Assembly: GCA_003971905.1 (NCBI GenBank)
Contig: RSEE01000128.1
Span: forward strand, 1 to 64,000
Direction of reading: 5' to 3'
DNA: 64,000 nucleotides
DNA from: Moniliella sp. 'wahieum'
Lineage: Eukaryota; Basidiomycota; Moniliellomycetes; Moniliellales; Moniliellaceae
Part shown: positions 60,201 to 64,000 of the stretch, piece by piece
Position numbering within the stretch: the first letter of the stretch is position 1
Layout: each line of letters starts with the position of its first letter
Notes under the pieces: model-generated
The model's input: the letters and a program-made list of their open reading frames with translations, nothing else
Database searches by the model: none
What the model was told of the DNA's origin: nothing
Program-made: the position numbers and the translations under genes

Positions 60201-61807
60201 GACGGAGCCACGCCGGACGAGCCCGAACCAGGAGAACCAGGAGAACCAGGAGAACCAGGAGAAGAACCAGAAGGAGAAGGAGCGTTCCCCGCTGAGGCTT
60301 GGGAGGTTCCCCCGGTTCCTGCTCCACCGGTTCCTGCATCCGATCCTGATCCCGATCCCGATCCCGATCCCGATCCCGGTGCGTTTCCTGCGCCAAGCGC
60401 CCCGGCCAGATCAAATACGAACCACTGGAGCGGGTTGGCCGGCTGTTGACCTTCCCATCCCAGACCGAGCAACACTTGCGTGCCAACGCCGACGGCGGTA
60501 TGGGCGTACCGCGCCGACGGTCCCGAGGCAGGGTTCGGGTACCGCTGCCACCCAGCGCCGCGGGTCGGGGGATAAAGACAAGACCCACGTATCCCCCTCT
60601 GCTACCGTACCGTCGGTCGTGCCGCCGTGGAGAAAGATGTGTCGATGGGGCAAGGCGGCCGTCGCGGCGAGTTGGCGCGGGGCAGGTGCGGGACCTGGCA
60701 CGGTGAGCGAGGTCCAGGTCCAGCTACGGCCTTGTGATTGGGTTTGGGTTTTGTCGTGGACTTGGTCGGAGGGCAAGTGGGCGCGGACGTGGGGCGGGAA
60801 GAAGAAGAAGAAGAGAGGGTGGAAGACGTGGTGCGTAAAAGGTAGACGGTCGACATGTCGGCCCACGTCCCCTCGACCGTCTGGCCACCCAGCAAAACCG
60901 CCTCGGTCTCCGACAGACCAACCAGGGCACCACCTACGACTCCTGCCCCTGGTGGCGGCGGTGGGACCACGTCAAATCCCAAGTCGGCCAGGGCCGAACT
61001 GGTCCCCGAACTCGACGTCGTACTGGTATTGGTGGTGGTGGTAGAGCCAAAGCACCAGGAGGCATTGGACGCGATGTTGGAGCCATCGGGCCGTTGTCCG
61101 CCTACGAGTACACTGGTCGTGCCCACCGCCGAGTTGGCGGCCATCGCCACGCGGGCCGGTTGGAGCGCGGGCCAAGGCAGGGCCCTCAGCTTGGAACCCG
61201 AGGGGGAAGACGTGGAAGGAGGAAAGGTAAGGAGAACAGCGGAATCGTTGGCGGATTGGGTGGGGGAGAGCGGGTCGGGGAGGCCGCCAACGAGGAGGGC
61301 CTGGTGGGGCTGGAAGGGAAAGGGAGATGAGGATGAGGAGCTGGCGAGGGGGACGGGGAGCAAGGCATGGAAGGCAGTGGCGGGCGCCGCGCGTGCTGCT
61401 ATCGGCCGCGGGCGCGACCAACTTGAATGGCGGCGCGTCTAAGCCAAAGGGGCGGGTAAGGTCCAGCGCCCAGAGCTGTGGGCTGAGCGGGCCAGAGCTG
61501 AAGGTGAAGCCGCCGGCGCCCGAGGAGGCAGGCGCGGTGCGGCCGCCGTGGAGGTAGAGGGTGTTGTTGAGCACAAGGCTTGCCGCGCCCCAGCTAGCAC
61601 CACCGCCAGAGAGAGGGGGGGTGTCAGTGTGTGGGGGCGGGGGAGGGAGGAGCGGGGGGACGTACCGTGCGGCGGTGAAGGTGCTGCTGGCGGCCGCGGC
61701 GGCGCCGTGGCGGCGACCGCGGTGGAGAAGGCGAGGAGGCGCAAGAGGCTGGCGAGCAGCGCGGGCGCGCTGCTGCCGCGCCGTCTGCTCTTCCTCCGCG
61801 CAGACAT
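57261..61807 (-). CDS. kelch-repeat single-pass membrane protein
   Basis: Type I membrane protein of about 1490 residues. An N-terminal signal anchor (MSARRKSRRRGSSAPALLAS then LLRLLAFSTAVAA) precedes an intron (61665-61594; GTACGTCCCCCC donor, CTAG acceptor). Kelch blades: WGAASLVLNNTLYLHGGRT, SPQLWALDLTRPF, QALLVGGLPDPL, AVGTTSVLVGGQRPDGSN, EAVLLGGQTVEGTW, RHIFLHGGTTDGT, WVLSLSP and RYAHTAVG with QWFVFDLAG. A Gly/Ser/Pro-rich stalk follows, then the TM segment AVAGAVVGSLVAVALVGAAG with YRQYRLRKR stop-transfer, and a cytosolic tail of about 800 residues (Pro-Thr-Ile repeats, Tyr/Gly-rich, His run HHLHHHHH near the end, PKLFVANAD stop). This layout matches fungal kelch/TM proteins of unknown role; a cell-surface or cell-wall sensor role is a guess. 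Many frame changes. Confidence 0.75.
58838..58950. repeat. GTGGGA/ATGGGA array in kelch tail
   Basis: A hexamer-based array (GGGAGTGGGAATG units on the plus strand). On the coding strand it reads Pro-Ile and Pro-Thr dipeptides in the cytosolic tail of the kelch protein. Confidence 0.8.
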
Positions 61808-62060
61808 GGCGGGAGGGGGAATGCGGTGGTGCTGGCGAGGCGGAGGAGGATGGCGTCGAGGAGGCCGCGGATGGGGGGAAAGCACACCCCGCCGCGGCCT
61901 CGACGGACTTGGTGGAGACAAATCTACGCGGCGTGCTACACGACTATCTACACACTCGCCCCGTGCCCACACCCCACGCACTAGGGTTCGGCCAGCCCAC
62001 AAGCGCTGTCCACACTGCCCCCGCGCCGCGCACACGGGACACTGGGCTCAAGATTGAATT
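61808..62060. promoter_or_regulatory. spacer between kelch and CaMKK genes
   Basis: About 250 bases between two minus-strand genes: the end of the kinase at 62061 and the kelch start at 61807. GC-rich with GCGGCG and GACGGACTTGG text; no TATA recognised. Confidence 0.4.
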
Positions 62061-64000
62061 TCAATGCACAGCCATACCCATTGCGAGTGCGTTACACAAA
62101 GATGCTGAACCGCCATCCGCCAGGCATCCGACGCGCCCCGTCTCCCTTCTCGTCGCCACCAACTGCCTCCTTCGCGCCGTCGTCGTCGTCGCCGTCGTGC
62201 TCCTGCACCCCCCGCGCACCGCCCCCGTTGCAGGCGCAGGTGTAGGCGCAGTTGCACGTGTAGGCGCAGGTGTAGGCACAGGCGCACGTGTAGGCGCAGG
62301 TGTAGGCACAGGCGCAGGCGGAAGCGCAGGCACTGCGGCCGCGGCCGATGGGACCGAAAGCGACGCCTCCTTCGAGCGGAGGGTGGACGACGAAGTGTGC
62401 CTCGACAGGGCGCGCCGGAACTTGGTGACGGCATGGACCACAGCAAAGACGCCCTGGACGGACACGATGGAGTTTTGAAGATCCTCTTCGGTCAGTTGGT
62501 CGTCCTGCACCACCGTCTTGACATTCTCCGCCTTGGACGGGAACGCCTCCTTGCCGTCCTGGGTCAGCCACGGGTCGGACCGAAGCGCATCAAGCGTTGT
62601 CCGCTCCGATCCCTGTTTGCGCAGCAACCCTTGCAGCAACTGCGTGCACCCGCTCGGCAAGGTGGCTGGGTAAGTGGGTTCGTCCTGCCGGATCGAGGTG
62701 TAGAGGTCGAGCAGGCTGGTCTGCCGAAACGGAAGCCGTCCGACCACCATGCAGTAAAACGTCACCCCCATGCTCCACAGGTCGTCTTGAAATCCATGAA
62801 ACGCGCGCCGCTCCGGGACCCACTCGTACCCGATCCAGAGGCCGATGCCGAGCCCGTAGGCGAAGGAGACGAAGAAGACGAAGCCGGAGAAGACGAAGAA
62901 GGATGGATAGGCGCAGTCGTCGGAGTCGTAGTAGTAGAAACCTGGACCAGTCAGGCGACATAAATGCCGGGGAGCCAGCGCCATGGAACAAGGCATCGTC
63001 CTCGCCCTTAACAACATTTCCGACACGCCAAAATCGACAATCTTGCATGTCTGGCGATCGCGGGTAAGCAAGATGTTTTCGGGCTTAAGGTCGCGATGGG
63101 CAATCTGGTTCGAATGAAGGTACTCGACGCCCATCACGATCTGACGCATATACTGTCGTGCAACCTCGGGGTCCAGCGGCGGCACAGTTTGGTCGACCTG
63201 CACCTCAATCACCCCGCCTCCAGGGCAAAACTCAAACACCATAAACAAACTGTCGCCGCCCGTTTGGTTCAGCACCTCGTACAGCCGGACCACATTGGGA
63301 TGGTGTAGCTTTTTCAAAATGGCCAGTTCACGCCGAATCAAATACAACGGATCTTTCCGACTTTGCTCCTCTTCCAAGCGAAGCCACTGCGAACGTTGCC
63401 GTCGCGCCGCTTCCAGAGTGGTCGCCTCCGTCGAAATCTCCTCCGTCCGGCTCCCAGCACCTGACGCAGCAGTGCCCGATCCCGACCCAACTCCCGACAC
63501 CGCGCCCGGTACGGATCCAGATCCGGTTGCCGAAGCCGAACCAGAGGGCGAGAGTGAGGCGGTGGGCTGGGCATGTGCAGGCGCGGGTGGACGCGCGGGC
63601 GGACGACGTTGGAGCAAGGCGGCACGTTGGGTCCGTCGCAACCGGGTCTTGCTAAACTCCTTGACGGCCTAGCTCGCGGGAAAGGCCGAATCAACAAGGG
63701 AAAAAAGAAAAGAAAAAATGCCCCATGAAGGACCCGCCCAGAACCAATGCCCAACCAGCAACGCCAACACCAAACCAGAACCGTAAAGCAAAAAGAAAAA
63801 AGAAAAAAGAGGAGGTTAGTAAGCCGCAACCGATGCCACCCACACATCCATACCCTCATCCACCGAGAAAAGGAAAGAGAAAGAGGGGAGGAGGGGAAGA
63901 GACGTACAAATTCCACACTCGGATCGTCGGCCAAAGTAGCCCGATGAACTGTGCCATACGCGCCTTGGCCAATAATCTCGTAAATCCGGTACTGGTTCAA
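62061..64000 (-). CDS. CaMKK-like Ser/Thr kinase (Ssp1/CMKK type), 5-prime partial
   Basis: Upstream activator kinase of the CaMKK/Snf1-activating group; the N-terminus lies beyond the right edge. In the window: YRIYEIIGQGAYGTVHRA (P-loop), intron 63907-63669 (GTACGT to CTAG), FAVKEFSKTRLRR (catalytic Lys), then RRPPARPPAPAHAQP and a Gly/Ser-rich stretch, an expanded version of the Arg-Pro insert that marks CaMKKs. Next come IRRELAILKKLHHPNVVRLY, GVEYLHSNQIAHRDLKPENI, KIVDFGVSEML, in shifted frame DDALFHGAGSPAFMSPD, a Ser/Thr-rich insert, GFQDDLWSMGVTFYCMVVGR, SDPWLTQDGKEAFPSKAEN and TEEDLQNSIVSVQGVFAVV, the fungal CaMKK C-terminal segment. A Pro-Thr-Ala repeat tail (62236-62330) ends the protein. 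Mutual frames differ around the activation loop (about 62890-63020). Confidence 0.87.

Overview
The window is nuclear DNA of a filamentous-type fungus. The evidence is a complete L-lysine-forming saccharopine dehydrogenase (alpha-aminoadipate pathway), an Slt2/Mpk1-type cell-wall-integrity MAP kinase, an OPT peptide transporter, a Dal5-like MFS permease, a secreted RNase T1, a DUF2433 phosphoesterase and a FIT2/Scs3 protein, together with short spliceosomal introns. Complex I (NDUFB7) is present, which excludes Saccharomyces-like yeasts. High GC, many 50-200 bp introns and very frequent simple repeats would fit a basidiomycete or an early-diverging fungus; I cannot place it more precisely. I see no bacterial operons, CRISPR array, viral gene or clear transposon. 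Layout, left to right: a gene-free left flank (1-3.3 kb); lipase (+) converging on SCO1 (-); THOC7 (+), divergent from SCO1; MFS permease (+) converging on NDUFB7 (-); MAM33/p32 (+), head-to-head with NDUFB7; LYS1 (+); secreted RNase T1 (+); CAF-1 large subunit (+); an unrecognised disordered protein (-); a 3.3 kb gene-poor block (24.1-27.5 kb); FIT2 (-); a SAM methyltransferase (-); SLT2 MAPK (+); OPT transporter (-); another gene-poor block (38.2-40.4 kb); an acyl-CoA-binding, tail-anchored protein (-); a DUF2433-RRM protein (-); an ACOT9-like thioesterase (+); a CARNMT1-like methyltransferase (-); an unrecognised gene (-); a TRAPPC12-like TPR protein (-); HUT1 nucleotide-sugar transporter (+); a kelch/single-TM protein (-); and a CaMKK-like kinase (-) cut by the right edge. 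Functionally the genes are ordinary housekeeping: mitochondrial assembly (SCO1, NDUFB7, p32, ACOT9), ER and lipid (FIT2, HUT1, acyl-CoA binding), nuclear (THOC7, CAF-1), signalling (SLT2, CaMKK), uptake and secretion. No biosynthetic cluster is apparent. Two features dominate. First, nearly every long conserved gene needs several one-base frame changes with no plausible intron at the change. Both signs occur, so uncorrected assembly indels are the most likely cause. CDS coordinates below therefore run from start to stop of the inferred gene, and reading frames inside are interrupted. Second, introns have an unusual signature: the donor is mostly GTACGT (or GTGCGT), often followed at once by a long C homopolymer on the sense strand, and the acceptor is CAG or CTAG.
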